64,000 nucleotides of DNA from Hibiscus mutabilis (Eukaryota > Streptophyta > Magnoliopsida > Malvales > Malvaceae): positions 83,009,909 through 83,073,908 of the forward strand of contig CM033714.1 of NCBI GenBank assembly GCA_019671005.1, in the 5' to 3' direction. This document shows positions 34,489 through 47,650 of the stretch, piece by piece (within the stretch, counting starts at the first letter, position 1; each line of letters begins with the position of its first letter). A program made the position numbers and the translations under genes. The notes under the pieces are model-generated. The model ran no database searches, was not told the origin of the DNA, and saw nothing but the letters and a program-made list of their open reading frames with translations.

Positions 34489-34578
34489 GTTAAGATGAAG
34501 CCTATAAAACAATTCAAGTTAAGATGAAGCCTGTAAAACAACTGGTTCAAGTTAAGATGAAGCCTGTAAAACAACCGG
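34489..34578 (+). repeat. Three tandem copies of a unit of about 30 bp
   Basis: Units GTTAAGATGAAGCCTRTAAA at 34489, 34518 and 34551, lengths 29, 33 and 28 bp. They lie 3' of the glyoxalase pseudogene. Nearby, AAAAGATGCACTCAAA occurs twice (about 34297 and 34366). No function seen. Confidence 0.8.
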
Positions 34579-34988
34579 ATAAACAAATGGGCAAAACAGT
34601 GATACTTGTAAGAAATCTAACAACCAAACTTTATTTTCAAAGGTTAAAAGCCCTCACGAGGGGGATATATTGCATCACTGTGAATTTGGATAGTTTCATG
34701 TTTAAAATTTCACAGCATTGCACAGCAGTCCTTTAGGAGGACGAAGAAAAATATATGGGGATAAAAAAAAGATGGAAAGAAAATAGTTCATGTCAAAGAA
34801 GTTTTTGAACTAATAAGTCGAGCTTTCAACAATTTCTGGGGAATTTCTCCATCCATCTTCAGCTGGATCAAGACAAGACTTTATATGTACATATATAGCC
34901 TGTATGTCGAACCGTCACCATCTTGCTGGTTTGACAGAAAAATGATTATATGATGACAAAATCTACTCTCCATCTGGGAGATATCCAT

Positions 34989-37900
34989 CTATAGAACTAT
35001 ATCCATCGGATAGGAACCAAGGACTCCGAGAAATCCGGCATATTCCTGCCAAAGATAGCATCACACCCCAATGAGATTGGGGCATTCAAAGAAGCAATAG
35101 ACAGTGGAATCGTGCAGTTATTACATGCTAGTAATGTTGGAAACATAAAACAAACAGTTTGATCAAGATGATATCGAGTTCTTATATAAAACTTCAGGCC
35201 AGGAAAGGAAAAGATTTGGTAGGAAAATTATGACCGTTACAAGTCAAGAGGAGGAATAAACGACTGCGAAACAACTGACCAGTAAATGTTCCAATGCATT
35301 TTGGGCACGTTTTTCTGCCATAGAAGCTTCAAAGTCAATGTAGAAAAGATAGTCAAAGTACCTGGCACCATGCATCAACCAGATAAATATCATTAATTTA
35401 ACTAATTTTGTTATTATAATCTCAAAAACAGTGTGTTTTGCTTTCTCTTTTCAAGGTAGTGATGTTATATCATTCTTTTAACCTTGTTTAACCATTCTGC
35501 AAACTTTGAAAAATATTGGAATAGAATCCACTGCTCAACAGACATATTTAACTCTGGAATTACTAAGACTCGATTTAACTTACATGGCATTCCCTCTGTT
35601 AGAATCGTCAACTACCCTTAGAGGACGACCTTTTTGTGGTCGACTCTCTATCTGAAAAATGTTCCAAGAGGCAAGATATCAGTGGGAATCTTCTCGGATA
35701 ATGAGAAGAGAAAGATGAACAGTCTGTCACAGTTACCTTTGACAAATTAATATCCCTTAGAGAAAACACAGCCAAGGCTTTGAATAGCATACCAGGACCT
35801 TCTTCTAGAGTAAAAACTATACTGGTCTGGAAAATGGAAAGATTATCAACAAAAGAGATACATTAATCACTGAAATAAAATAAAAATGATCAAGTTCAAG
35901 GATGTATACCTTATAAACCCTGCCAGTTCCCGGAATTATGGGTTCTCGTGAAAGTACCAAATACCTGGTAACATTTTCATCCTCATCCTGATGCATGAAA
36001 TGAAGTAAATCAACCAAAAAAGGAGTTTTTTGGCCGAAAAAGGAAATGTTATTTAACACAAGCCACAAACGTAGTAAGAGTTTATGGACAAGGACTGAAC
36101 AAGCTTTAAATAATATGACTACATCAATCCTGATGGATAACTCAGATTTTTCTAAAACTGTGATTCAGAAGAAAATATGACCCGGAGGAACAAATCAAAA
36201 CAGCAAGATTGCTTCAAAACATAAGTTAGATACACCTCAATCCAACATCTTAGCCTCATAGGCCATGTAAATGCATTATACTTGTCCATTCTAAGCCTAG
36301 GATACCAAAATCAATCAATCGTTATGAAGCTGGTATTCATCTTCTTGGAGGAATCTATGAGGCATTAAAGAGGGATAAGAAAACTTTTACCTGGATTTTT
36401 TCTGCAAGAATGTCAAGCCCATATAATGCAGCTGCTCTAGCACTTGCTATTGCCCCCATATCCCTTTTGCCACTCGAAGCGACCATCTGTTCCAGCATCA
36501 TGATACGTAGAGCATCACGAACAATAAATGAACAAGTAATGAACAAAATATGACACGAGAAAATCGAATTAGCACAAGAAAATCTCGAGAAGTACCAGAG
36601 CAGCACCAGCAGAATCATCAGCACTAACTCTAGTAATGCCTAAGTTGGTAAGGGACATCTCACATTGATCAAGTGCCTGAAAACGAGGATCTTGTTAGCA
36701 AAACTAACACTTAAAGAATATATATTCCCAACCTCAGCATGAAGTTTGCATATTTAATAAAGCAAATTCCTAAGAGATCTAATATATTTTACTAGCATGT
36801 ACCGAAAGATTAGGCGACTTCCGGAATTAACAAGAAAAAAAAAATGATATCGAGATATAAACATGATCAACCTGGGGATGGCTGAAAACACACTTGACTT
36901 CCTCCATTGTAACACCAGGCAATGCCAAGAGGCAATGATTAACAACCAACTGTACCTCCTTTACGATGTGTAGCCTATGCCGGAGGAGTAAATCATAATT
37001 ACGGTGTATGCTACCACCGACAGAATTTTCAATGGGGAGAACAGCTTTATCCACCAACCAAAGTTCAACTGCCTGTTAAAAGAATGCAACAACATAACGG
37101 ACACATTTCAGCTTAGTTCATGCAGTAACAAAATACCGATAAAGTACTTATCATACGAACATTGAATGCTGCTTCAAATTGGTCACATGGCATAGTCTCA
37201 CAATTAGGGTATGCTTCAAGGGCAGCATCCTCACAATATGACCCTGGGTTTCCCTAAAATAAGTTAACAGCCAGTGTAAGCATAACAAGAAACACATCGG
37301 GCATTCAGTCAAAGAATGAATAGATTTCAGACCTGATAAGCAATCCGCACATTTGCACCATTAGCAGGAAATGGAGATAGGTCGGTTTTGGACAGCGGTC
37401 CTACAGAACAGTTATATATTCGATCATAGAAATTACATTGATAAAAAACATGTAATGGTCCGAGTTATTAAAAGATAAACACAATACCTTATATAAAAAT
37501 AATAAAAGAAAATTAAAAAAAAATTTATAGTGCTAGCTAACACCTAACAATCAATTGTATTTTCTCTTGCGCTTAATAGAACACTAATATATACCTTTTC
37601 AGACATATAAACCAAATATTTACAACTTAAGAAAATCACTAGATCATACCAGTAGACACTCCAACCTAATTAAAATATATTATTATCATCAGAGACGAAC
37701 CTAATATTGGAAAAGGCAAGATATTCATTTGTCCATAGCTTTGAATTAATCCTTTCCCAGTCATTTAAAGTTACATTCCTTATCAATACACATGTAGAAC
37801 AAGTACATTTGGTAGTCGATCGAACCTATAACACCTCAAGTTCATCCACGTGCAAATCACATCTCATTATTCATGATTCTCAAAAGTTCCAAAAAAGAAC

Positions 37901-38834
37901 ATTCCTCCTAGTCATACCTACATGTGTTATCCAAGTTTCTCGTAAAACTAAGAGATGCCTGATTCAGTTCGAAAAAGAACACAATTAAAGATCAGCATCG
38001 ATCGCCATCGATAAAGTAAGTGTTAGCTGCCACACAAGGAATCTCATTTTGGATTATTTTCCTGCTAAACCAATAGTTCCATCGGATCACTGGTTCCATG
38101 CAGGAGAAAATCACAAACATCTTCTATCTTTTCATGGTTATATCCTTGAAGCACATTCAAACAACTGATACTGAATACAACATGCCTCATAAATGGCATT
38201 CTCGATATCAAGTAACACATCATTCATCCTAATGAATGTTCCAATAATCATTCATTCAAACTCCTCCAAAGCAGCTGTCTTTAAGGAACAAACTCATTCA
38301 AAATATAACCTTAGATATAGCTATAAACATCACAACAGCAAACAGGAGTAATCTGCATTGCCCTCAACATATTTCAGGATTCTTTACAACCTCAATCAAA
38401 ATAGATTTCGATATCACTTGAATTTTGATTAATGATACAACAAAACATATCTACCATCACACTCAAAAATCATAGAACAAACAACAACTTAATAAAACCA
38501 TAGTAAGCAGATTTTAAAAGAGATTAAAACCTAATATCAGTTCAAAACACTAAAACCGAGTTGGCTTACTAGGAAGAAGATTCAGGTCCTTGTGAAAGGG
38601 CCTGGAGATTGTGCTCCCATCTTCATCAATCTTCCCAGTGAGAGATGTTTTGGCCCCGGGCTTCTCATCTTCAACAAGAACAAAAGCCCTTTGTGTTGAA
38701 GCACCCAAAGCAAAGCATTTCAATTTGGAAAACCTCAAATCCAACACAATCCTACCTCGGTTAGACCCCAAATCTGGTATCTCAAGGAGAGGCTTTTGAG
38801 GGCAAAACAAAATTGGAACACACCTCAAAGCCAT
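34989..38834 (-). CDS. ADT: Arogenate/prephenate dehydratase, plastid, 11 exons, intact
   Basis: Decarboxylates and dehydrates arogenate (or prephenate), giving phenylalanine (or phenylpyruvate) in plastids. Exons on the - strand: 38834-38570, 37400-37333, 37253-37161, 37072-36872, 36676-36596, 36486-36391, 35987-35910, 35826-35737, 35651-35584, 35361-35280, 35045-34989. They sum to 1179 nt, 392 residues, with no stop or frameshift and GT-AG introns. Residues 1 to about 90 are a transit-peptide-like region (MALRCVPILFCPQKP). The PDT domain starts VRIAYQGNPGSYCEDAAL and has AVLPIENSVGGSIHRNYDLL and NVTRYLVL (T-R-Y near residues 275-277; usually T-R-F). The C-terminal ACT domain has EEGPGMLFKALAVF and KIESRP. 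Phe feedback through ACT is known for the family. Intron 1 is about 1.17 kb. The ADT1/ADT2-type intron-rich structure fits; the substrate cannot be told from sequence. Confidence 0.93.
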
Positions 38835-38990
38835 TTAAAATGGGAATTTGAAGCCAAATCAAACACAATGTGAAATGTTCCCTACTATTTTATATCAAAA
38901 GAACAAAAAATGACAAAACTTCAACCTCTCAACGAATGAAAAACAAAACAGAAACGAGTTGGTTGTGGTGGGGGTGAAAAACACAGTAAG

Positions 38991-39489
38991 ACAACGTCAA
39001 AGGAGAATGCAGGTTAAAGAATCAATGGACCCCAGTACACAAAAATAAAAACCCAAACTTTTTCTTGTGTTCAACTGAAGTGAAAAAATCGAAGAAACGT
39101 ACGAGTCAGTAATTCAAAGGACTTGGACTAGAAAAAAGAAGAGTTAGTTGGGAATAAGAAAGTTGGCTACACGTTTCCTTATAATTGGATAGTGTTTGAC
39201 GCCAAAGAAAGAAGAGAGTAAAAAGGGGAAGGGTAATAATGCTAAGAAATCCAATGAGAATTCAATAAACTCCATGAATGAGAAAACCTGGGTCCTGTGA
39301 AGTGTGAACAGTTATCTCTCCACCAAACACACTCTATGATACAATACATGAGAATACTATTGGTGGAAATGGAACCAGTGGCCCTGTTTTGCAAACCTGG
39401 AAATGGACCCATAACCTTCCAAATTTTACAGTAACGCTTGAGCAGGTTTAATTCCATATATATCTTCTCCTTTCTTTTCTTTTCTTTTT
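38991..39489. other. Upstream region of the dehydratase gene
   Basis: Spans the likely 5' UTR and promoter of the - strand dehydratase. No convincing TATA box or other gene was seen. Confidence 0.4.
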
Positions 39490-39930
39490 GAGTAAAATAC
39501 ACAAATGGTCACTAAACTATCTATAAAAATATAAAATGGTCACCAAACTTTTAAATATTATATAATAGCCATTAAACTTTAGTTTTTGTTACAAAATAGT
39601 CACTGAATCATTAATTGTCACGTGACAGTTACATAAATTTGAATAATAACACATTTAATCCTTCATATTGACACGTTTAATTAATTTATTCCTAATTTAA
39701 CCCTCATTATTGATGCCTATATTGATTGAATGTGTAAATATTAAGGATTAAATATGTTATTCTACAAATTTTCATAATTGTAGCGTCTCCCAGTTAACAA
39801 CAGTTAGCGGCCCAATAACCATTTTGTTATAAAAACTAAATTTTATTAACCATTATGTAGTTTTTAAAAGTCTAATAACTATTTTATATTTTTAGGGATG
39901 GTTTAGTGATCATTTATGTACTTTATCCTC
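39490..39930. mobile_element. Foldback MITE, copy 1
   Basis: About 440 bp. The left arm (GAGTAAAATACACAAATGGTC ... CACGTGACAG) pairs with the inverted right arm (ending GATCATTTATGTACTTTATCCTC) over roughly 170 bp. Flanks TTCTTTTTG and TCCTTTTTG could be a 9-bp target duplication, which would fit a Mutator-type element. A second copy is at 41976-42421. Confidence 0.7.
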
Positions 39931-41386
39931 TCCTTTTTGACAAATAATTCCATAGATACTTATCTAGTAAGGAATTTTGGGGAACGGAAAATATCAGGTG
40001 GTATTTAGGTTTAAATATGCAAAAGTCCATGTACTATTTCAAAATTTAAACTTTATTCTTTTTACTATATTTTTGAGAAATTGAGTTATTGTATCATTTT
40101 TATTTAAAAAATTTGGTTTCTTCCTTTATTTTTGTTCAATTCTATCGCTAATACTGATTTGACAGTTATAAAAATGTTTTTTTTAGTTCTTTAAACTCCG
40201 TGCTATTTATATTATATTATCATATACAGATAATATTGTTTAAATTCAAAATATCAAGAGAGAATAATTCACTCTGTACCGTTGGGATTACTCCTTAAAT
40301 ACTAACAAACGATCTTATTCATTTGAGTTTAAATAATTTTAAAAAAGGGCTTATTATGTAATTTTCTTCATATCTAAGTTAGTTCATTATAATTTAACAA
40401 TTATTTTAGGTAATTTTGCTCATCATAATTTAATAATTTACTATATTTTATGTTAGACTTTATAATATTTATAAAATGATATGTAACCCAATGAGAAGTT
40501 ATCAGTATAATAAACAATAAAAATTAAAATTCTAAAATATAGTGGAAAATTTAAAAAATCATGAAAAAAATAAAAAGTACAAAAATATCAATTTTTAAAA
40601 TATATTTCGGAAGTTATAATTTTTTAAAAAATTCTAATTATTTTTTCAAAAGTCAACAATTATTAATCATTATAATTATTATTGTAACATTCAAGAGCAT
40701 GTGAACTCGAGCACGTTTAACTGCACATTTTCTCCTGATTCAGGGTTTAAAGGTTTAGATAATTTAAATATATGTATAAAAAATTATTGAGTAATTATAT
40801 TTATCTACATTTAATTTTATAAAAAATAAAAATAAATAAATTCATTAAAAATGCAAAAAAGAATCTTTAATGCTCATAAAGAATAAAAATATTCTTTTTT
40901 CACAAATTTTGAGATTATTTTTGAAAATTTTAAGTAATTTAAATTTTTATAAAGAAATTAAACATACTTACATTAAAGAAAAACTGAAATTTTGTGATAT
41001 GAAGCTTTTTATTTACCGCTTTTATGATTTTTCTATGTTTTCTATTATTTATTTTTTAAATTTCTATTGCACGTGAATGCGTCTTATTGATCATGTTATT
41101 TTTTAATGAAAAATAAAATGGGCTAACATAATAATGGAATGAAACCAACCAGAAGAGTTAAATTGACAGAAGAAATAGTAAAATGGTCAAAATATTATTT
41201 TCGCTATTGTACAATGATAAATAGATATTTCTTCATATTTTGAAATGTTTGTTTTCTATATGGAGGTCCACTTTTTATAGATTCTATCATTTAAAAAAAA
41301 TACAGGCATGTAATATATACATTGTCTTTTTGTATAATTAGACCATTTTTATATATTAAAAAATAAAATTATATTTGATGTATTGT
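39931..41386. other. AT-rich spacer
   Basis: No coding region. Positions 40005-40150 are related to 27690-27800 (dispersed non-coding repeat). The rest is low complexity. Confidence 0.5.
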
Positions 41387-41861
41387 TTAGGGATGGTCAT
41401 AGGTCAGGTTTTTGGTTGACCCGCATTCGCCGCGAAAATTTAACACATCCACCCCAACTCGATTGATTCGAACTCAAAATTTAAAGTAAAATCCCACTCA
41501 ACCCGACCTGACATAAATAATTTTTTTTTCAATTTTATTCGATGAAATAAGGAGTTAATTGAAAAATAAAAATATAGATGGAGCATTATTATAATTATTT
41601 CATTTTTGTTAGACAAAATAGAGAGATAATTGAAAAGGATATATAAATAGATAGGTATTATAACAATTATATCTAAATACTTAGAATAAAATTAAAATAT
41701 TATTTCAAATCATGTCGGGTTGGATATTTTCACTTTAAACTCAAACATGACCTGATCTCATTTTAAAAAAAACATACCCGAATACGACTTTAACCCTTTT
41801 TTAAAAAAATTCTATAAGGTCCGGTCAAAATACATCATGTCTGGGTCAAATGACATCCTAA
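41387..41861. mobile_element. MITE, probably hAT-type
   Basis: Terminal inverted repeats TTAGGGATGGTCAT (left) and TTAGGATGTCAT (right, inverted). The 8-bp sequence TATTGTTT occurs at 41381-41388 and 41862-41869, an 8-bp target duplication as expected for hAT elements. The interior carries GGTCAGG/CCTGAC and ACCCGAC words and no ORF. Confidence 0.65.
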
Positions 41862-41975
41862 TATTGTTTGTATAAATCTCACCTAACATTGGTGTACCAC
41901 ATTTCATCGCCTCGTTAATGGTAAAACAAAACATAAGATTTTATGTCAACTGTTATGGAATTATATTAAAAATTT

Positions 41976-42421
41976 GAGTAAAATATACAAATAGTTACTA
42001 AATTATCTTTAAAAATATAAAATTATCATCAAAATTTTAAAAGTTACATAATAGACATTAAATTTTAATTTTTGATACAAATGGTCACTAAGCCGTTAAC
42101 TGTCGTCAAGTGGGTGACGTGACAGTTACAAATATTTAAATAATAGAACATTTAATCTTTCATATTGACACCCAATCAATTTGTTTCTAATTTAGCCCTC
42201 ATTATTGATGTCTAAATTGATTAAATGTATAAATATTGAGGATTAAATATGATATTATACAAATTTCTGTAACTGTCATGTCTCACAATTAACGACAATT
42301 AACGGCTCAATGATTATTTTGTATCAAAAACTAAAATTTAATGTTTATTATGTATTTTTTAAAAGTTCAATGGCCATTTTATATTTTGAAAACAATTTAG
42401 GGACCACTTGTATGCTCTACC
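41976..42421. mobile_element. Foldback MITE, copy 2
   Basis: About 446 bp, same family and orientation as 39490-39930. Long inverted arms (GAGTAAAATATACAAATAGTT versus the inverted end GTAGAGCATACAAGTGGTCC). Flanks TAAAAATTT and TAAAAATTC resemble a 9-bp target duplication with one difference. Confidence 0.7.
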
Positions 42422-42734
42422 TAAAAATTCAGAAAGAAAAAAATTACAAAAATATGTAAATTTAAATCATCGATAAAAGATAGAAGAAAAAAACATAAAC
42501 AATGAGAAGGTGTTTGTTGTTGGTGTCGGCGTCAGTCCAGTTACAGCGGCTTTGTCAATCAACATTAATGCTTGCTAGGAGTGGATTTGAATAGGCAATG
42601 ATAATTCAGAATCTCAACATATTTTAGAACATTGAAGTTAAATGATAATGACAGGGAAACCATGCCACATATGGGAGAATGGAACCACCTACTTCCCTTG
42701 AAAATCAATCAAACTACATACATACACAATATTT

Positions 42735-43140
42735 TTTTTATCGAGTATAATTTTATTGAAGTCAAAATTATAAAATAATTATCACGCGTTAAAATATTTT
42801 TTAATCTTAAATGGATGAAAAAAGAATACCCAATAATTATAAAAGGCCAACAACTAAAGCCATAAAAGAAACTACTCGAAAAAAAAAACCATAGCAATCA
42901 AACCACTCAACGCAACCGTCAAGGGCAGCAAAACCAGCTCGCCTCTCGCCTTCAAAATGAACACAGCAACCAAACCAGCATCCATCACAACACAGAGTAC
43001 CCTGTACCCCCACCACTCATGAATCGTGAGCTCAAAACCAGTGAACTAAGTAATCACAGTGAACTAAGTAATCACGGGAAACCACGACGAGCGGTCAACG
43101 CCCTTCTCGCAAGCTTATCGACCATCTCATTAGCCTCACG
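42735..43140 (-). mobile_element. 5'-truncated LINE (L1-type) remnant
   Basis: On the - strand, REANEMVDKLARRALTARRGF (the end of an RNase H-like domain of plant LINEs) lies at 43075-43140. It is followed by a 3' UTR ending AATAAAATTATACTCGAT and an A-rich stretch near 42735. A direct duplication of 18 bp (CAGTGAACTAAGTAATCA) sits at 43038-43074. The rest of the element is missing. Confidence 0.5.
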
Positions 43141-43144
43141 AAAA

Positions 43145-43280
43145 ATATACTTCTTCCGTCCCACTTAAGATGTCCATTTTATATTTTGAAATTATTCCAC
43201 TTAAAATATTTCATTAAAAAATCAACAACTTTTACAAGGCGTATTTTTTTTTACTTTTTTTTAGTTTTCCACTTAAAATA
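43145..43280. mobile_element. Stowaway-like MITE fragment
   Basis: TTCTTCCGTCCCACTTAAGA with ATGTCCATTTTATATTTTG is the usual left end of Stowaway-type MITEs. It adjoins the LINE remnant, and no matching right end was found. Confidence 0.4.
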
Positions 43281-44030
43281 CATATTTTTAATAAATTATA
43301 TAACAGATTTAAAAAAAAAAACATAGAATTATAAAACTAAATCATCAATAAAAATATTTAAATTATTCAAAAATTTTAACATTTCAACACAAAAAATATG
43401 ACCATCCCTCTATGTACGTATATAATTGATGCTCATTCCATTTATCCCACAAAATCACCAATTTAACTAAACCTTCTTTTAATCGATCCTTCCATGCTTT
43501 AATCGATTTGATTTTTATATATCAATTAACAAGTAACTATTAAACCATCGAAATCGAGTGAACCAAACTGAAATAATCGAACCAGGTTTCTTCTTAATTA
43601 AACTGGTATTTTTTTAACATTTATTGATAAAATAAAAAATTATATTTGTTAAATTTAACAATAGTATGCAATTTAATTAAATAATTAGATTTAGTTGTTT
43701 CGTATTTGCCTGTTTAAGTATATATTTAGCTTAAATTAATTAAACACACGCATACAATTTATTATTTAAAAATGTATTCGTGTTAATTTTTAAAACCAAA
43801 AATTAAATTGAATTAATCATCAAAACCAAATAAACGGGAAATTAAAAAATGATCAATTAAATTAATTTAATCGATCTAAACTTAATCGAATATATGGTCA
43901 GCCGTGCCACATAAAATCATCATGAGAATGACATCTACCTCTTATCAGTTGGGCTTAAGGACACAACTAGGATATTTAGATCTTATTTTGACCAAAATAG
44001 GATCCAAAGTCTTAAATTGCCCGGACTAGC
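43281..44030. other. AT-rich spacer
   Basis: Low-complexity sequence with repeated AATTAAAT and TTAATCGA words. No gene seen. Confidence 0.5.
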
Positions 44031-44179
44031 ACCCTCTCAGTGAATTCGCTGCACCACTACGGCGAGTTCCATAATTATATTCTTTTTTTATTCAAACTCA
44101 CCTTACACTTATGGCAAGTTTCAATTTTTTTAATATCCGATTTACACATTAATCACGATATTAACCTAATCCTAAATAG

Positions 44180-44206
44180 AACTCGTCGTATGGCCACGAC
44201 GAGTTT
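44180..44206. repeat. Subterminal inverted repeat, left side of the MULE
   Basis: AACTCGTCGTATGGCCACGACGAGTTT is itself a palindrome with arms AACTCGTCG/CGACGAGTT. A related inverted copy is at 47629-47650. Degenerate GGCGAGTT words occur near 44055, 47503 and 47660. Confidence 0.5.
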
Positions 44207-44601
44207 CCTCTGACTTAACGGCGTTCTGGGGCTAAGCATAGCGCTGTTTTTAAATGATTGAAATCGTCGTGTATACACAATAAGTTTGGCTTGGGTTATA
44301 ATTTATGTCATTTATATCTTAATACGTTTAGAAAAAGTGTTTTATTAAAATATAAATTTCTAGAAGTTGTAAATTATCTAATATTTTGTAATACTATTTG
44401 AATGCACAAATATTATAACTAATAAGTTGTAAAATGTTTTAAAGAAAATGTAGAAGTTGAAATGAATTATTTAATTTCAAAATTATAACCCTTTAGATGA
44501 GCTATGCAGTGGTGAAAAGTTATATCGAAATAAAGTTAGTGAAGATTCTTACTAATATTTATGTTAAAACATGACTACTTAATAAAAATAAAACAACAGA
44601 T

Positions 44602-47381
44602 TTATGTTCGAGATGGACACTTTGGCATTCTATGACCTGGAAGTCTATAATTCCCGCATAGTCTAGGTTGTCCGGTAGGCTCGCGCTCGCAGTGACGCAT
44701 GTCGTCCATATCATTCTGAACCCTTGTGGATCTAGGACGTCCTATTTTTTCCCTTCGTAGAGTTGGGTCAGGTAAAATTGTGGTCCATGTTTGCACATCA
44801 TTCCATTCAGTTTCGTTGCCGATAGGTGAGAATTCCATTTCGTAGACCTTAAATATTGAATGAAGCCAGCATACAAGATCCACGTATTCCTTGTAATCGA
44901 TCTTGGCAGCGGAGCATGCAGCAATGACATGCTCGTACAGAAGCGTCAGTGCTTGGATTGAGCCACAATTGTAGAACCTGTTTTGGAGATCCACTATGTA
45001 CGATGTTGGGTCAAAACCCTACATAGGTTGTGGTATCTCCGGGACACATAAAAAGTTGTCGTTACTCGACATTGGCAGCACATGCAACCTAAACGAAAAT
45101 ACGTAGCTTTCACGATGGCGGTTATTGGCAAATTTTGAACCCCTTCAAGGAAGTATTGATTGCCTCAGCCAAGTTGGTTGTTATATGGCCATATCTAAAT
45201 TCGCCATCGTATGCATTATTACATATTTCCTTGGAAATTTTTTCCATGTACTTGTAGCCCAGATCGTTCGTCCCCCGCAACTCTTCAAGCATTTGTTCAA
45301 ATTTGTGTTGAACTAGTTCATACCCTAAGACACGATAGAGTGTACAAATGTGATATATGAAAAGTAGTGATAAATACAACAAATATTAATATGTACCCAT
45401 GCATATAATGAGCCTACGCTCAACGTCATTCTTATACCGGCCATGGTAGTTTGCGACAATGTGGCTTATGCAGTAACAATGTTCAATGTTTGGAGATTGA
45501 AACTTTCTGCCCAAAGACTGGATCACTGACTTGATCCCACCTTCTTGATCTGTGATCAAGCAAACTTGATCATTTTTTATAATGTAATGACGTAGCTTCT
45601 TGAGGAAAAACTTGTATGATTCAATATATTCTCTGGGCACGAGTATGAATGCTATGAGTATTATCTTGCGATTGCTGTCTTGAACAACTTATAACAAAAC
45701 TTGCTTGTATCTTCCATACAAGAATGTGCCATCAATTTGCACGACATGCTTGCAGTTCTTGTACGTATTCATACAATGTGGAAATGTCCAAAAATATCGT
45801 TTGAATTGGAAAACATCAAGAACCGCGCGATCGTTCGTGTAGTATTGTTCGGTTTCCAAATTTGCGATCGTTCCAAGGTTGTATTTCTTCATGACGTTTA
45901 TCCAAGCTGGGAGCTCGTTGTAAGAAGCGTCTTATTTCCCATGCAAATTCATGATTGCCTTGTTCTTTCCCCTCAAACTCTTTTTGTATGATGGCATGTA
46001 ATCATATAATGTCGTAACATGCGCCCGCAACACAGAAACAATGATTTTAGGGCTTGTTTGGACAATTGTTTGGATGCTCCTGACGATGATTTTGGAGTCC
46101 AGTTTTGGATGATCCTGCCTGTAACCGACGGCACAACAAGTATGAAGGTCGTTGTAGATTGTGATCTCTTAGACGTTATCTTTTCATCTTGTTGACCCGC
46201 ACCTTCCAGCTGCATCCCTGTATTGATTTCTGTCTACATTCACATACGTATTTCTTTGATGTCGAGTACGTCACCTTGGAGTACGCACCATAACGTATGT
46301 TGTAGTTTTTAATAGCAGCTTTCACTTTGTCGCTTGTTTTGGACTGTTTCCCTTCCTACAAGTCATTTTTTATTACAAAGTAAGAACCATCAAAACCCAC
46401 ATCATGCACATCAGGGAACTTTTGCACATCTATTGCCACCAAGTCGATGTCGTGCATGTGCGACGGAGGCTTGTACGATGTTAGGGTACTACTGCTTGTA
46501 ACATATCCCAATTGATTTTCATTGAAGTTTCTAGGGGCGTCATCACCATTATCAGTGTCACTTTCAGTTTCATAGGTGAAATCGGTAGCAACATCTTAAG
46601 GCTCCACGAATAACCCAACCTCAGCACCATCGGGGCCACGCTCTTGAATAGGTTCTTCTGGGAATGTGTAGCCTTCATCACCATCAGTGAATGTATGGGC
46701 AGATGTAGAAGTCATAGTTGTAGACCCGGGGAAAAATTAGGAGAAGCGTAAGTTGACTCATTTAGATCGAAGCATGCAGCGCAAGAGCGTCGACCCTTTG
46801 AAAAACTTGATCCACCAAGTCCCAGTTGATGCTCATCAACGTATGGGTTAAAGGCATAATGCTAAGTTGATGGTTGTTCGATGTTTAGGTCGAAGAAGTT
46901 GGCGGATAAGTGTCGTGCTGTTGAACACGCAAGTTTATCATGAAATACATAGGTATAAGCAGGAACGCCAAGATCGTAACCCCCGTCAAAAAGTTGAAAT
47001 CATATGTTGTCGCTTGAGTTGCGACTCAGTTTTCATTGTCATCTGCTACTTCTCCACTAAAATCTGCATACAAGTAGCAAATTTCCTCTCCGTTCCCCAT
47101 ATGCGTGTCGACCATTGCTTCAACATCGTCTTTATTGTCAATTCTCATTGTACCGTATGTCACTGGAAACAAGGATGTCTAGAACCTATAATAGAGAGCT
47201 TGTAGTGGTTTGTTACGCTCGATAGGTACTAGTCGTCTGATCTTCTTTACTAGCTCATCCAAAGGAATGGTGCGAATAAATTTGATACCAAAAAATTTTT
47301 GAACTCAAAGTTTTCCGCGATATTGTCTCCTATATAGTTGCCATTGTAGTATACGATTGTTGAGATTGGTGCTGGTGCCAT
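44602..47381 (-). pseudogene. MuDR-type (MULE) transposase, decayed
   Basis: Transposase of a Mutator-like DNA element. On the - strand the start is MAPAPISTIVYYNGNY at 47381. A frameshift lies near 47260 and stops follow. The DNA-binding region reads KYVCECRQKSIQGCSWKVR near 46200-46260. The catalytic region shows KHVVQIDGTFLYGRYK near 45710-45745 and CLITDQEGGIKSVIQ near 45520-45565. The segment GHITTNLAEAINTSLKG is near 45150-45190. The C-terminal zinc knuckle reads CGNYRLPGHRMPKC near 44620-44660, with Tyr where the second Cys is expected. Several frames must be combined, so it is inactive. Inverted GACGAGTT words on both sides suggest element ends near 44.0 and 47.7 kb. Confidence 0.8.
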
Positions 47382-47628
47382 TGTAAAACGATGTTTGTAT
47401 GAGTTGAGAAAAATTTGAATTGAAAGAGAAACTAGGGGGTTTGTTTGAGAGTTATGGAAAATGAGAAATAGATTAGCCGATAAAAACTTAATGAGTTTTT
47501 GAACTCGCCATGTATATACGGCAAATTCCCTTAACGTAATCCTCATTAATTACGTTCGTTTTAGAAATGTAAACCTGCAGCGTTACTTCAATTTTGAGTA
47601 GCAAATTATGATATGATGAGCCAAACTA

Positions 47629-47650
47629 GCCGTGCCCATACGACGAGTTC
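47629..47650. repeat. Subterminal inverted repeat, right side of the MULE
   Basis: GCCGTGCCCATACGACGAGTTC, whose reverse complement resembles 44180-44200 (AACTCGTCGTATGGCCACG). Exact element ends and target duplication were not found. Confidence 0.45.

Noticed and set aside
34269..34740. Open frames downstream of the glyoxalase pseudogene
   Set aside because: Partly built from the tandem repeat at 34489-34578; no family recognised.
37707..37988. 93-codon + strand open frame
   Set aside because: Lies within intron 1 of the dehydratase gene and shows no domain.
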